Source: Adiantum capillus-veneris
Taxonomy: Eukaryota > Streptophyta > Polypodiopsida > Polypodiales > Pteridaceae
Direction: 5' to 3'
Length of the DNA: 64,000 nt
Assembly: GCA_014529385.2 (NCBI GenBank)
Contig: CM043956.1
Location: 90,286,721-90,350,720, forward strand
The notes below the pieces were generated by a model. That model saw only the letters and a program-made list of their open reading frames with translations. It searched no databases and was not told where the DNA came from. The position numbers were made by a program, and so were the translations under genes. Of the stretch, positions 19,593 to 30,608 are shown in pieces. Position 1 is the first letter of the stretch. Every line of letters begins with the position of its first letter.

Positions 19593-22500
19593 AATTTTAG
19601 TGCCCGTTCTTGGGCACTGTTGGAAAGTGTTCGTGGAGGCTATGGAAGGTTTTTGATTAGTTGTTGATGGGCTGATTGTCTTCATTTGTCATTAAATTTG
19701 TTCATGGGGTTCAATCTATTGCAGCATCTTCATTGGTCGAAATATGTCTGTTGTGAGAGATGATGTTGCATTTGTCCATTGTGATGTTTATTTATGAAAA
19801 GTACGCACAAGGGAAGTAGAATGGTGAGGTCCTAAATTAGGGTCTTATACCTGGATGACCAAAGGGAAAAAACCCAGTGGAAAAAAAGTACCATTGGGAT
19901 AAGCGCATTATTGGGGTACTTATTAGCATGAAAACTATTAATAGAGTACTCAAGGGATTATTTGTTGATAGATATGGAATTAAAAAAAGGCAGCAAATAT
20001 GAAAGGGTAGCATGATGGAACATTGGTTTGCCTGTTGTAGTCCACTCAAGGTGCATAGGTGGAAGCAAAACAGAGTGTCTAATGCATATGTCCAATGATA
20101 AGACATCCTATTTATGCATACACAAAAATGCATGGAAAACAATATGTTGTGCAAGAAATATTTTGAGGGGGGTTCTTTAGAAAGATGGTGTAGCTATAAA
20201 AGCATATGACATGGCTTTGCAAGTTGGAACCCCTTTAAGAATGGTTTTTGTTGTAGAGTATATGTGCTCTCATCTTACTGTGCACTGTGCGTGAGTGTTG
20301 AACTTTACGACACTCCACCAATTGTAATTTAATAGACTTCAAATCTTATGCTCATCTCATCCAGCATCAACGACATGACTTAGATATGCTCAACTTTTCC
20401 AGCTTGAGCGTAAGCCTAATAACTACGACTTTTAGCACAGAGTTTAATATGACTTGAAGCTTTGGGACTAATGCTTTGCTCATTTTATGGCTCAGCAACC
20501 TAGCTCTGACTATGCCAAAGAGTGTTTTTTGCACCCTAGCGACTTGACTTTTTACGTTCTTGTGCTTACTACAAACATTTCTTCAGGTAAAAGCAAGCTT
20601 AATCGTCAAAAAGAGGATTAGTGAAGGACCAAGTTGGCATTGAAGGTTTCTTTTGCCATACCTATTTTATCATCTTTGAATCTGCATTCTTGTTGGTTGG
20701 GTTGTCCTTCTTACAAAGAGAGTACGAGACGCGCTGATGTGGCAGATTCTGGCAGAGAGGTGCGCAGAGAGAGTTCAAGGTGGGCACTGCAGGGCAGGTG
20801 AAAAACACAAAAGGAAAGGAGAGTGTATGCGCATGGGTAGACACACACACACACACATACAGTTTTTTGGCAGATAGCACGCAAGAGAGAGAGAGTGGGA
20901 GAGTGGGAAGAGAGAGGGAGTTAGTGAGTGAGTGAGGAGGAGAGATAATGTTGATGAGCGCGCTTTTAGAGAGAGGGGGAGGTGAGAGAGAGTTAATAAT
21001 CGCCCTGGGGAGGGGGTGGAGAGGAGAGAGAAAGTTAGAAAGAGAGTGACGGTGTGGGGTGGGTTCACACGAAAAGATTAAGAGAACGACGGACAGAAGA
21101 AAAGGAAGAAGAAAATTATTTTAACGTAGTAGGAAACTATCCCAAGAGACCGTAAAGATCACGAGGACCGAACTCGAAACCGGTTTTTTCTTTAATTATT
21201 CAATCGTCCAAAAATGCCAAAAATAGGTCAAAAATTAGCTGAAAACGTTAAAATTCACCCGAAAATCCCAAAAATTGCTAGAAAAGTCCAAAACATTTCT
21301 TAAAAATTCTAGGAATCTTAGAAAATCATTAACAATCACAATCGAACACTTTCGACACGCAAAAGCACACCAAAAATAGCAATTTTACCAAAAATACCAA
21401 ATTTGACAAAATCGTCAATCCGGTCCTCGAAAATAGTAAAACGCACAAAATTTGACGAACGAAAGCCCAAATGTACTCGAAATCAAGCCATGAGCATACA
21501 TTCAAAACAGCTCGTAAAGATCGCAAGATATCAATTTTTTATGAAATTAACCAAAAATTAATGAAAAAATTAGCAAAAAAATTGCCCAAAAATTACAAAA
21601 ATTATCAAAAAAATACCCAAAAAATTATGAAAATTATCCACACATAGGGGATTAGTGCAACCAAATAAAATCACAAAATTCACATCAATTCAATTGCCAA
21701 ATAATTTGATTAATAAATTCCAAATTGATAATTAAATCGACAAAATTAGCGAAAAACTTTGACGCAATTGAAGTGTGTAAATCCTTGTTTTAAGCTAAAA
21801 AATGCATCAATTAACCATTACACACACCAAATATGCAATCAAAACATTGAATTAATCATGCATATTACGCACTTTTTAGACACACACACACACGAATAAA
21901 ATTGACAGTTTTTACCAATCTTTAGGTGCGCACACAAAAGGGCAAATCTTGTCGAAATTGCAATGTGATTTCACAAATCATTAGTTGGGCATGACCATAA
22001 CACAAATCAATCATCACAATTGAAAATTAATTAAGCACACATTGATTTTTAGGTGCACAAACAAGGACGCACACACACCTAAAATTAGGCATACACACAC
22101 TCAATTAGAATGCACAGACACACTTGATTTTAGTGCAAACACTTACAATTGACTATCCAAGCATGCAATTAACTCAATTAGGCACACAATTAGCAACGCA
22201 CAATCAACAATTGAAACTTATCAAATTCATACGCCACCAAATCTTAAAAATTTTGGCATTACGACAGTATGAAAACGAACAATCCAAAAATTTCATAGCA
22301 TCATAGCATTAACATTGCATTGCATCAACATAGCATAGCATTACATTGCATCATGGTGGAGTCTCTACACAATTCTACACATCTTTAGATTCTAAGAAGG
22401 TTGAGAATACCACCTTGATTATCTTTCCATTGAAGATCGATTGAACGGTTGAAAGCTTCAATCCTTCATAGCAAATTAGTGTGTAAGTTAGCAAAATTAA

Positions 22501-22693
22501 TCAAATTAACAAGGGGTTAGTGTGAAATTAGAGTGTGTAAACACACAATTGGCAAGATACAGTGACAAATTAGGAAATTATGAATACATTGCTTCATGCA
22601 CACACATCCAAAATCCACAAAAACATAAACACACAAGTGAAATTAGTGAGAAAACACATCCGATTATGCCACAATTACATTAGTGTAGGCCAT
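19593..22693 (-). other. Non-coding interior of LARD-like element
   Basis: AT-rich. About 20700-21070 is purine-rich with GAGAGA runs. 21180-21620 is rich in AAAAATT and CCAAAA. 22280-22350 repeats words like CATAGCATTACATTGCAT. Frames here (for example 19837-20154 on the minus strand) show no retroelement domain. Confidence 0.7.
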
Positions 22694-22713
22694 CATCCCT
22701 GACAACGGCGCCA
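22694..22713 (-). other. Primer binding site, tRNA-Asp type
   Basis: On the minus strand TGGCGCCGTTGTCAGGGATG lies two bases after the end of the right LTR. It closely matches the tRNA-Asp-type site (TGGCGCCGTTGCCGGGGA) of plant retroelements. Confidence 0.88.
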
Positions 22714-22715
22714 AA

Positions 22716-23637
22716 TGTTGGGGGCTCCATCATTGCATAGCTCCAATGACCAACAAAATTATCAATCCGGAGGGATGAGCTACCCGGATAGGGCATGGAA
22801 ACACTCACACAATTAGTGAGCTAATCATGGCAACATGAATGGTTAACTCTACGAGGTGAGCTTCTCGACATATGGAGGAGCTAAGGCACAATGAAGGGCA
22901 ATCTCCACATCCACTTCTCTTTACCTCTAATCAACCCAATCACACACACTAACGATTGCAAGATACACACAACACTAATCCTATCATGCAACACACTAAT
23001 CACAAGCACATACACATAGATCCATGGATCACCAAACTCCAATCAAACCTACATGCACACACAAGCAAAAGAGGGCAATCACAAAAGATTAGAGAATGAT
23101 TAATCACTAATTAGTTACGATCTAGCTAATCAAATCATCATAAGCAATCATAAGAAGCATGAAAGAGACATAGTGAAAGAGAATTAAGCATTGATTAGTG
23201 TTAACCAAGTCACATGAGTAAGGAGAAGCTCAAGGACTCCATAGTCACACACCTCAAGAGCTCTCACTAAAGAGTTCTCTCAACAAATGAGCTTGAGAAT
23301 CTAATTTCTTTTACACGCTGCCTTATATACCTAGGGTAAAAATATGCAACGTCCAGGCGCCCAAGGTCTTTAGGGATCCACCACTTACTAAATCTGCTAC
23401 CTAGGCACATTAACTGATCTGTTCTTTACAGCTTGGAACTCCCATTGAGTCCGTAACACATTAAAATATTACAATGGCTTGAAATAAATTGGGAATTTAC
23501 AATATGTGACCATTTTGGAAAAACGTGAAAAATGTGTAAGTCCAATGTTTACTGCTTCTTCATGTTGATCTTTGATGTGCATCCGTACGTCTTCGGTCTT
23601 TAGCAGCTCCTGTTAACTAACGTTGACTCAGTTAACA
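22716..23637 (-). repeat. 5' LTR of LARD-like element
   Basis: 922 bp with TGTT...AACA ends, matching 18659-19580. It is followed by the GCCTC duplication at 23638-23642. Confidence 0.93.
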
Positions 23638-24565
23638 GCCTCATTGACCCTATCAAAGTCAAGAAAGTTGCCAGTTGGCTCAAGAACAACCGATTTGATG
23701 TGCTAATGCTACAGGAGGTAAAGACTTCTAGTCATGATCTCGCTAAGGCACTAGAGGGTGTCTCCAAGTGCCACAAGTGGGTGGTTGACTCCCATACTCA
23801 CGGGTCCAGGGGATGCGCCATTGGTGTTTGGGAAGAGTTCAACATCAATGATGTTTTTGTTCAATTTGGGCACAATTGGTGCTCAGTTGCTCTTCCCTCA
23901 CCCGTAGTGCCAGGTTGGTTTGTTGCTATGCAGGAGGTTCAGTGTTTGACAGAACCAAGCTATGGACCAAATTAGCTATCCTTCAAGGACCCACTATCTT
24001 AGTGGGTGATTTTAATATGGTTGACACCCTAGATGACCGTTTCTTAAACTTGGTCAAATCATTCGAGGGGCTAAGCTTCTGGAATGGGAATCCCTCAAAC
24101 AAAATCTCCAGCTATGGGATGTGGGAACCCCGGGCGACTTCACTTGGCAAAATTATGCTTCAGGCAAATTAGCAAGGAAAGCTCAACTTGACCGGTGCTA
24201 CATGGATATCTCACTTGCCAATTCCTTTACTAGGGTTAAAGCTAAACTCACGTATAATACATGTATCTATGATCACTATCCCTTAGTAGTCACCTTTATC
24301 TCTGATCATGATCCCTTAGTAGCTACATGGATATCTCACTTGTCAATTCCTTTACTAGGGTTAAAGCTAATCTCAGGTTAACACATGTATCTCTGAACAC
24401 TATCCCTTAGTAGTCACCATCGATGACAAAGATTCTAAAGTTAGAAATAATTGGTTCCACACAGACCTAGGTCTTTTCAAGCTAACTTCAGTCCAAGAAG
24501 ACATTAGTCAAATTTGGTCCCATGCTTTCCAAAATTGTTCAAAGCCTACATAGGCCTGGAGTAAA

Positions 24566-26641
24566 GTGGTAAAGGACACTCAAAGCAACTTAATACAGGC
24601 TAGAAAGAAAGTGGCTCTAATCAGAAGAAAGCGTACTGACTTGCTTTATGAAGAACTTTCTATTCTTGAAGCCACCCCCCTAGATGAGGACACTCAGAGT
24701 CTCATAGCTACTACCCACCAAAAACTTCGACATGAGGAGGATCTGATTCTTAAGCACTCAACAACCTTCTTCAAGCAGTGGTGGGCTGGGAAAGTGGATC
24801 AGCCTGTCGAAGAAATTTTTAAATCCATGCGAAGGAAGAATGTCCGAGAAAGAGTCCCTTTCTTCTCCGCCCCCATCCCTGTAACATCTGGCGCTCAAAA
24901 CCTGGAATTAGTAAGGAGTCACTATGATGCTCTTTTCAGCACTCCCGAGTAGCTCCCTCTAGAAGCAGTGCAAGCTCGAATTGAAACACTCTCATGTAGA
25001 GCTAAAGTTATCCTTGAGCAGGCTGCTTCCTCAGCAGAGTCTCCTCTATCTATCTCGGACATATACATGGCCATCGAGGGGTTAAAGCCACACAAGACTC
25101 CAGGGATGGATGGGCTTCCTGCAGAATTCTATCAACAGTTCAAAGAAGTGCTCTATCCTTTCCTTCTATTGGTATGGGAGGAATCACTTTTCCATAAATC
25201 TCTCCTTTGTTCTATCAACACTGGGGTCATCGAATTACTGGACAAGAGAGGAGCCAAGGAAGATCTCTCTAATTGGAGACCGTTAACCATGCTCAATATT
25301 GCCTACAAGATATTTTCCAAGATTGTGGCTAATCGAATAAGTGCCCTCCTAATGAAATGGATCTCAGTTGAGCAAAAAGGGTTCATCAAAGGCAGGAAAC
25401 TTATGGAGGCTGTTATTGCATTATGGAGGGCTTCGAACATGCTACAAAGTCGGGGCAAGACTTCATTTTTTCAAAATCGACTTTGACAAAGCTTATGACC
25501 ACTTGGAGTGTTCCTTTATTTTAAGGTGCTTGGAAGCAATGGGGTTCGGTCTGCTGGGGAATGCAAGAGCTAGAGTATCTCTCAATGGGAGTCTGTCAGG
25601 AGTATGGGGTTTGGTCTGCTGGGGAATGCAAGAGCTAGAGTGTCTCTCAATGGGAGTCTATCAGAAGTATTTGATCTAGCTAGATCAGTCTGGCAAGGCT
25701 GCCCACTAGCTCCTTTATTATTTTCTATTATTGCAGATTCTTTAAACTGCTTGGTCAAAGATAGGATGTCCAGGGAGCTCATTAAAGGTATCACGTTCCC
25801 CGGTACTCAGGACCAGCAATGCTTGTCTCAATTTGCCGATGACACGAATGCATTGCTGGATAATGATGAGTCCTCACATGCTAAATTTTGGGATGTTATG
25901 AGGATCTTCTGTCTGGCTTCAGGTTCTCATGTTAATCACAACAAGAGAGGAGTCTTCTCAACTCAATCCCTACCAGATTGGCTGGACAATATAGGGTGTA
26001 AAATATTGAAAGAGGGGGAGATATTCAGACTCCTTGGAGTCCCTATGGGATTTGGTGTCTCACTCAAAACCAGGTGGGATTGGGTTTGCAACAAGTTCCA
26101 AGCCAAATTGAATAGATGGATAGAATTCCAACATTTGTTGACTGAAAGGGTGGTTATCATCAACCACTTTCTCAACGCCTAAGTCTTGTTCTTCTTCAAT
26201 TGTTGGAGGCCTGCCGACTGTCATCTGCTAAGGAAATCCAAAATATGTAGAATTTTTTTATGGACTGGTGACCCCTTTGTTCACAAGGGTGCCAAGGTTG
26301 CATGGGATGTTTGCACTCTCCCTAAGCACAAAGGAGGGTTGGGCATCCAAGATCTCACTTTAATAGTAGATAAGATGGGGGTCAAATTGTTGGTGGCAGC
26401 TCTCCAGCAACCTGAGGAAGAATGGGCAAGACTTTTACTCGAGAAGTCTCAACACTTTAGGTTGGCGGATGCCAAGGGATGGTCCCATCTCCCCCTCTCA
26501 GTTAAATTCTTTGGAAAAAATAGAGTCCTCTCAGCCGATTCAGATCTGCTCAGATCTATATTCCATGCTTGGAATAGGCATAGGAGCAAGCTTGCTCTTA
26601 ACTCTCTTTCCAAAAATATGTATTCGCTTCCCTCCCCATGA
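24566..26641 (+). pseudogene. LINE-1 ORF2 reverse transcriptase and C-terminus
   Basis: Continues the endonuclease. 24566-24952 encodes the linker (ending YDALFSTPE). 24968-25486 has the finger region (HKTPGMDGLPAEFYQ, WRPLTMLNIAYKIFSKI, VEQKGFIKGR). After a frameshift comes FDKAYDHLE. 25604-26182 has VWQGCPLAPLLFSIIAD and the catalytic FADDTN. 26186-26641 is the zf-RVT-like tail (RIFLWTG, KGGLGIQDL). A 65-bp tandem duplication at about 25541-25670 shifts the frame. The gene is dead, but its lineage (plant L1) is clear. Confidence 0.85.
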
Positions 26642-27079
26642 TTCTATCCGGTCACACGGGACGAGTGGGAGAAGACAAAGAGCTCACACGAGACGAGTGG
26701 GAGAAGAAACTGGACATCGAGATAGCCGATCTAGAGTCTTGGATCCGGGATGGTAACTTTTAGTTGGAAAGGCTTCAAGCAGAGATTGATGAGGTGGATG
26801 GTTAGGGCATATGACATGGGACCTAGTCTCTTTTTGTTCAGGAGTAGTCTCCTTTTCGGTATGGTTAATTGTAATCCGGATCTAAAGGACCTAAAGACTC
26901 CAATGATGTATGATGTATATGTGCTATGCATGCCAGGCTGTCTATAACTTTTTTGCTTATCTAATACAATCTCTCTGTGCTTATGTTAAAGAAATAAAAA
27001 AAGGCTTTGCCGCACTCAAGAAGAAGGGATGCACTCAAGCAAAGAAGTCATCTCTTTGTCTTTTTTAACACTCTCTCTA

Positions 27080-28730
27080 TTAGGTGAAGCGGCGTAACTG
27101 TTTCGAGTTACCAGCATGAGGCCATTCACCTTGTAGTTTGGAACTTGTAGGGATGGAAATTGGGACCAAAGCTGAGGATGAGGGCCCAATGGGGCAGTAC
27201 TCTTTGTTAGTATGGTTTTCTCTAATGTTGTTTAGAGCATTCAAAAGTTGTCCCGAAGGGGGGGGGGAGGGGCGGTTGGGGGGGAGGAACACACTCATCG
27301 TTGTCAGAGATAGAGGAGTGAGCAAGTCTGTGAGCGAGGCAAGGACAACAAATCTATTGGGCCTAGGTGGGGGCCTCTGATAAAGTTTGTGAGCCGAGGT
27401 GGGAGAAGGCGTAGGGGCATTAGCCTGGGGTGGGTGCGTGGGTGGGGTTGGGGGGGGGGGGGGCGGGGGGGACATTGGAGGGTGGCTGAGCAGGTGCACC
27501 AGGAGGGGCAAGTGACGGAGCAGGGGCTGGGTTCTTAATGGGACAATTCCTCACATAGTGACCTTCCACACCACAAAGGAAATTAGCCTTGGGTAAGTAC
27601 TTGTAGACTAGATGCTACTCAAAACCTTGATTGTCGTTAGTAAGAATGTCGAGAGCTGGGGGGGAGAGGGGCAGAGATGTCCATCTCTACTAAAACTTGC
27701 GGGTGTCGAGTGGTTAAACTCTTTTCTGGGTCTTCCTCCAAGCACATTGCCTAGCTTCGAAGCAATCATCTTGAGATGCTAATGGTAGTGGAGGGGGAGG
27801 TTGTGTAGTTCAACCCAAACTAGGTAGTGCTTTTAAGCAGAAACTTCGGGGTTGAAGTGTTTATTCCATCTCGAGAGAAGAAAACGGGAGCTGCCGATTA
27901 ACTAGGGCCCCATGCTGATGATGTGAAAGGCCATCTCGGCAGTCTAGAACACAAAAAGATAATGGTTTTTGGGCAAGAGACTGTATGGTTTCCAGGACAG
28001 CATCTCTTAACCCGCTGTTGTTTGATCCAGCCTTTAAGAGTGTCAACAAGTGGCCTGGGCCTTGCCAGAAGACCTACCACTGCCCTGGCTTCAAGGTCCT
28101 TTTCAAGTTTGGCTATCTAGGAGTATGATGGAAGGCTTATCTCCAGGGTTGACGCCTTGAGTTGCTTGAGTATGGCCTTGGCAGTTGGCGTTGAAAACCG
28201 GAGTGGAACCTGTGATGTTGGGCCCCTAGCAGCCCTTCACCAAGGCTCGATTGCAATCTTGATGCTCTGGGAGAGGCGCTTGCCCATCATGTTGAAGGGG
28301 GATGGCAGTCTACTGATGCATGTAGGCTTGGTGAATGAGCTCAGCCTGTTCTGAGGAAAGGGCCTCGAGTAAAAAAGGGGGAACCGAGGTAGGGAGTGTA
28401 GGAGAGACATTTAGTTTGTGTGAGGGATATCCCAAGCTTTGAGCTGTTTTGACAAGGCATGTTGGGAGAAGGAAGCTCGAGGAAAGGCGGGGAGTACCTC
28501 CATCCCTAAGCTTACTTAGAAACCCTAATCTCGCTCCTTTAAAGGGGTTAGTTCTTGTATGAAGTGGATGGTAGACTATAAAGTAGGTATAATCGGTGCA
28601 TGGAAGACTAGTAACACACAAATTTAATGACGGGTGGTGAGGGGATCCACATTTCACAAGTCCACACACGAATTTATATGCAATCGCAGTCGCAACCGTC
28701 ACATTAGAACTAAACCCGTCCACAAATTGA
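27080..28730 (-). pseudogene. Second LINE ORF1 remnant, minus strand
   Basis: The minus strand holds an ORF1 like that of LINE-1 in decayed form. A knuckle at about 27537-27580 reads NFLCGVEGHYVRNC, so the first Cys is lost. A proline-rich tail (27080-27511) follows it. Upstream are a DUF4283-like stretch (27898-28080, LVDTLKGWIKQQ) and an N-terminal part (28310-28723). Runs of G on the plus strand (27257, 27450) encode the Pro runs. No ORF2 follows at 27003-27080, so it is a 5' fragment. Confidence 0.6.
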
Positions 28731-28805
28731 AACTCCTAAACGCGGGCAATGCATGTTGGCCTAGAATAAAAGATCATAAAAACGGACCTGGGTACAACAT
28801 GTGCG

Positions 28806-28990
28806 CGCGGGTGAGTTGGTTCGCCCATGTGACCCAAAACCTGGGCCGCGAGGTGGTGGGTTCAAAACTGGCTGGCGAGACCTGATTTTTTGCGCTGCTC
28901 ACTCCCTTTTGCCTCGATTTTTTTTTATGCCCCGGTTTAGCCTGCCTCGAGATCCCGCTTTGGACTTCCGAGCCGTCAATCCCCTTATCC
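28806..28990 (+). repeat. tRNA-derived sequence, candidate SINE head
   Basis: A pol III-like A box (GTGAGTTGGT, 28811) and B box (GGGTTCAAAAC, 28858) have tRNA spacing, with a GC-rich head unlike the surrounding AT-rich DNA. It is not a full tRNA: the acceptor stem does not pair well. A short T-rich and pyrimidine-rich stretch follows. Confidence 0.45.
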
Positions 28991-29137
28991 CCAATCATTA
29001 AATGTTGTGTGTCACTTAGTCCCATGGATGAGAGATGGTGGATCCAGTGAAAGAAAAGTGGAGGTAGGCATGGTCAGTTCCGATGGGGATGGATGTGATG
29101 GTGAAAGAGCTAATGAGATGTAATAATATAACCCATT

Positions 29138-29139
<2 letters not shown>

Positions 29140-29175
<36 letters not shown>
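29140..29175. repeat. (CA)n microsatellite
   Basis: A run of CA dinucleotides of about 36 bases in non-coding DNA. Confidence 0.95.
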
Positions 29176-29177
<2 letters not shown>

Positions 29178-29268
29178 CTTGTTTGCAACTCCAAGTAGCA
29201 TGCATATCACACTTCCATACATAGGCCAATCAAAGTAAATGGTGTACATAGGCAACGGGATGGGTTGT

Positions 29269-29465
29269 GTCCACTAAGACTCAAATAAGGTCTCCTTTGT
29301 AGCATGTATTATTTCTCAAAAGCATAGGTCTCACTGGTGGTTGCCCCCCCCGCCCCCCCCCCCCTCCCCTCCCCTCCCCTGTGTCTACTAAGACTCAAAT
29401 AAGGTCCTCCTCCTCTATAGCATGTAGTATTTCTCAAAAGCATAGGTCTATTGGTGGTTGCATGT
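29269..29465. repeat. Direct repeat pair around a C-rich tract
   Basis: TCCACTAAGACTCAAATAAGG with its following 60 bases (29269-29343) recurs at about 29380-29465 with a few changes and a small insertion. Between the copies is a poly-C/CCCCT tract (29345-29380). Confidence 0.85.
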
Positions 29466-29604
29466 CCAAGCATCCCCCCATGTACAATTGTGGTCGGTAG
29501 ACTCCAATTGGAATATGTGGATCCTCGGTAGGCCCATCTCCAAGCTTGAGTGTGTCTCTATGAGTAGGAAGATGTATTGACTGCTCATCTGGGTGGTGTC
29601 CATT

Positions 29605-29850
29605 GGAAATCCTTAAGGATAACAAACGCAATCATGCTAATGTCTCTCAGACTCCTCCTAGGTCTGATGGTGCCGGTAAACGCCCCTAATGCAATCATAG
29701 ATGAAATTTGTCTCTTGGAACATCAAGGGGCTCACATACCCCACTACTATGCAAAAACCCTACTTGTAAAAATTAGATCTAAGCTAGATGCTCTCAAGAA
29801 CTAACCCCGTGTTCTCAATCCCTATGCTCCCTCCTTGAGCATGTTGATGT
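29605..29850 (+). mobile_element. LINE-1 fragment spanning the ORF1/ORF2 junction
   Basis: 29605-29690 matches the end of LINE-1 ORF1 (GATAACAAACGCAATCATGC against GATAATAAACGGAATCATGC at 18548). ORF2 starts at ATG 29701 with MKFVSWNIKGL, then decays through stops. It is truncated at both ends. Confidence 0.75.
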
Positions 29851-29989
29851 AATTTTTTGTCTCCTTCCTTTATAATACTAACAGAGAGCTCTTGGGAAGA
29901 CTATAAACAGGACGTGAAGACAGACTCACACGTCATCACCGGCAAGCTTTCAATGAGGGAGAGAACCTTGAACTTTACCACCTATTCAT

Positions 29990-30152
29990 TGTTGGGGTTA
30001 AGGCCTATGTGCCTTGACCGGTCGCCCAGGTCATGGGCGCCCGCCCACTGTTACCCTATACTTATAGTGAGTATACTGTATAGGGGGAGCTTCCACTTCA
30101 CAGTCTCCCCATCCACATCGTGTGTGTGTCTCCTTCTCTCTCTCTCACTCTC
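29990..30152 (+). repeat. Left LTR (shared part) of copia derivative
   Basis: 163 bp shared with 31884-32046. It contains CCTATACTTATAGTGAGTAT and a CT-rich end. The LTR may extend past 30152 because no CA end is seen there. Confidence 0.75.
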
Positions 30153-30608
30153 GCGTCGCACTTCCGCTCGTACTCCTTCAGAATTTTAAAATTCTGAACG
30201 CTGAATTTTCTGCAGCAGCAGTTGTTTATTGTGTGTCGAGGATTCCACACATGGTTTGCTCTCAGATGTGAGAGTGATATTTGATGCAAGTTTCCTCACA
30301 GGTGGGAGGATACGATGTATGCCTTATGTGGTTTGATGCTCAAGGAGACTAATGTGATTGCATTTTGAGCTCGGCAATGTATGCCTCGAGCATGTTCTTG
30401 GCAGTCACAGGTAGAGCAGATATTTGTGTACTAGATTTACAGGTGTTTGCAATGATGTATGCAAAGTGTGGAGATTGGTGCATGCATTTGGAGTGCGGTT
30501 TGATGCGCTTTGGTTGCTCATGGTTTTGAGCGTGCAGTCAGTTTGGTTACTGGTTACTGGCGACATCGTAGGAGACATGGCAGTTTCAGAGATGTATGTA
30601 GTGATGCC

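Larger units (their letters stand above)
18659..23637 (-). mobile_element. Non-autonomous LTR retrotransposon (LARD-like)
   Basis: Two 922-bp LTRs (18659-19580 and 22716-23637) flank a 3,135-bp interior. Orientation is minus: the primer binding site is next to the right LTR and the polypurine tract next to the left one. No gag, pol or other retroelement protein is found in any frame of the interior, so it must depend on a partner. Size and lack of coding fit the LARD class. The LTR pair differs at roughly 5% of positions, including a G-to-A change in the terminal TG at 18660, so it is older than the Tat-like element. Confidence 0.9.
18626..24440 (+). pseudogene. LINE-1 ORF2 endonuclease domain, interrupted
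   Basis: ORF2 starts ATG 18626 with MKLLSWNVKGL, the usual opening of the plant L1 endonuclease. After 11 codons it is interrupted by the LTR element. It resumes at 23643 with LIDPIKVKKVASWLKNN and LMLQEVKTS. Later motifs are LVGDFNMV (about 24000), FTWQNYASG with the LDR box, and DHYPLVVT. Frameshifts occur near 23900 and 24150. Short duplications (period about 125 bp, 24197-24420) add further breaks. Confidence 0.8.
17000..27002 (+). mobile_element. L1-type LINE (LINE-1), decayed, split by an LTR element
   Basis: Order: ORF1 with a DUF4283-like part and a CCHC knuckle, ORF2 endonuclease, reverse transcriptase, zf-RVT-like C-terminus, then an A-rich tail at about 26985-27002 (AAAGAAATAAAAAAA). 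This is the classical plant L1 layout. The 5' end is not defined; it may start near 16650. The LTR element at 18659-23637 is nested within ORF2. Many stops and frameshifts mark it as old. Confidence 0.85.

Noticed and set aside
20775-21068. Minus-strand Ser/Leu/Pro-rich frame in the LARD interior
   Set aside because: It follows the purine/pyrimidine-biased tract and shows no domain; treated as non-coding.
27080-27511. Proline-rich protein, possibly a cell-wall protein
   Set aside because: The Pro runs come from poly-C tracts and the frame continues a decayed LINE ORF1 with a knuckle.
28806-28880. True tRNA gene
   Set aside because: A and B boxes are present, but no consistent acceptor and anticodon stems could be drawn.
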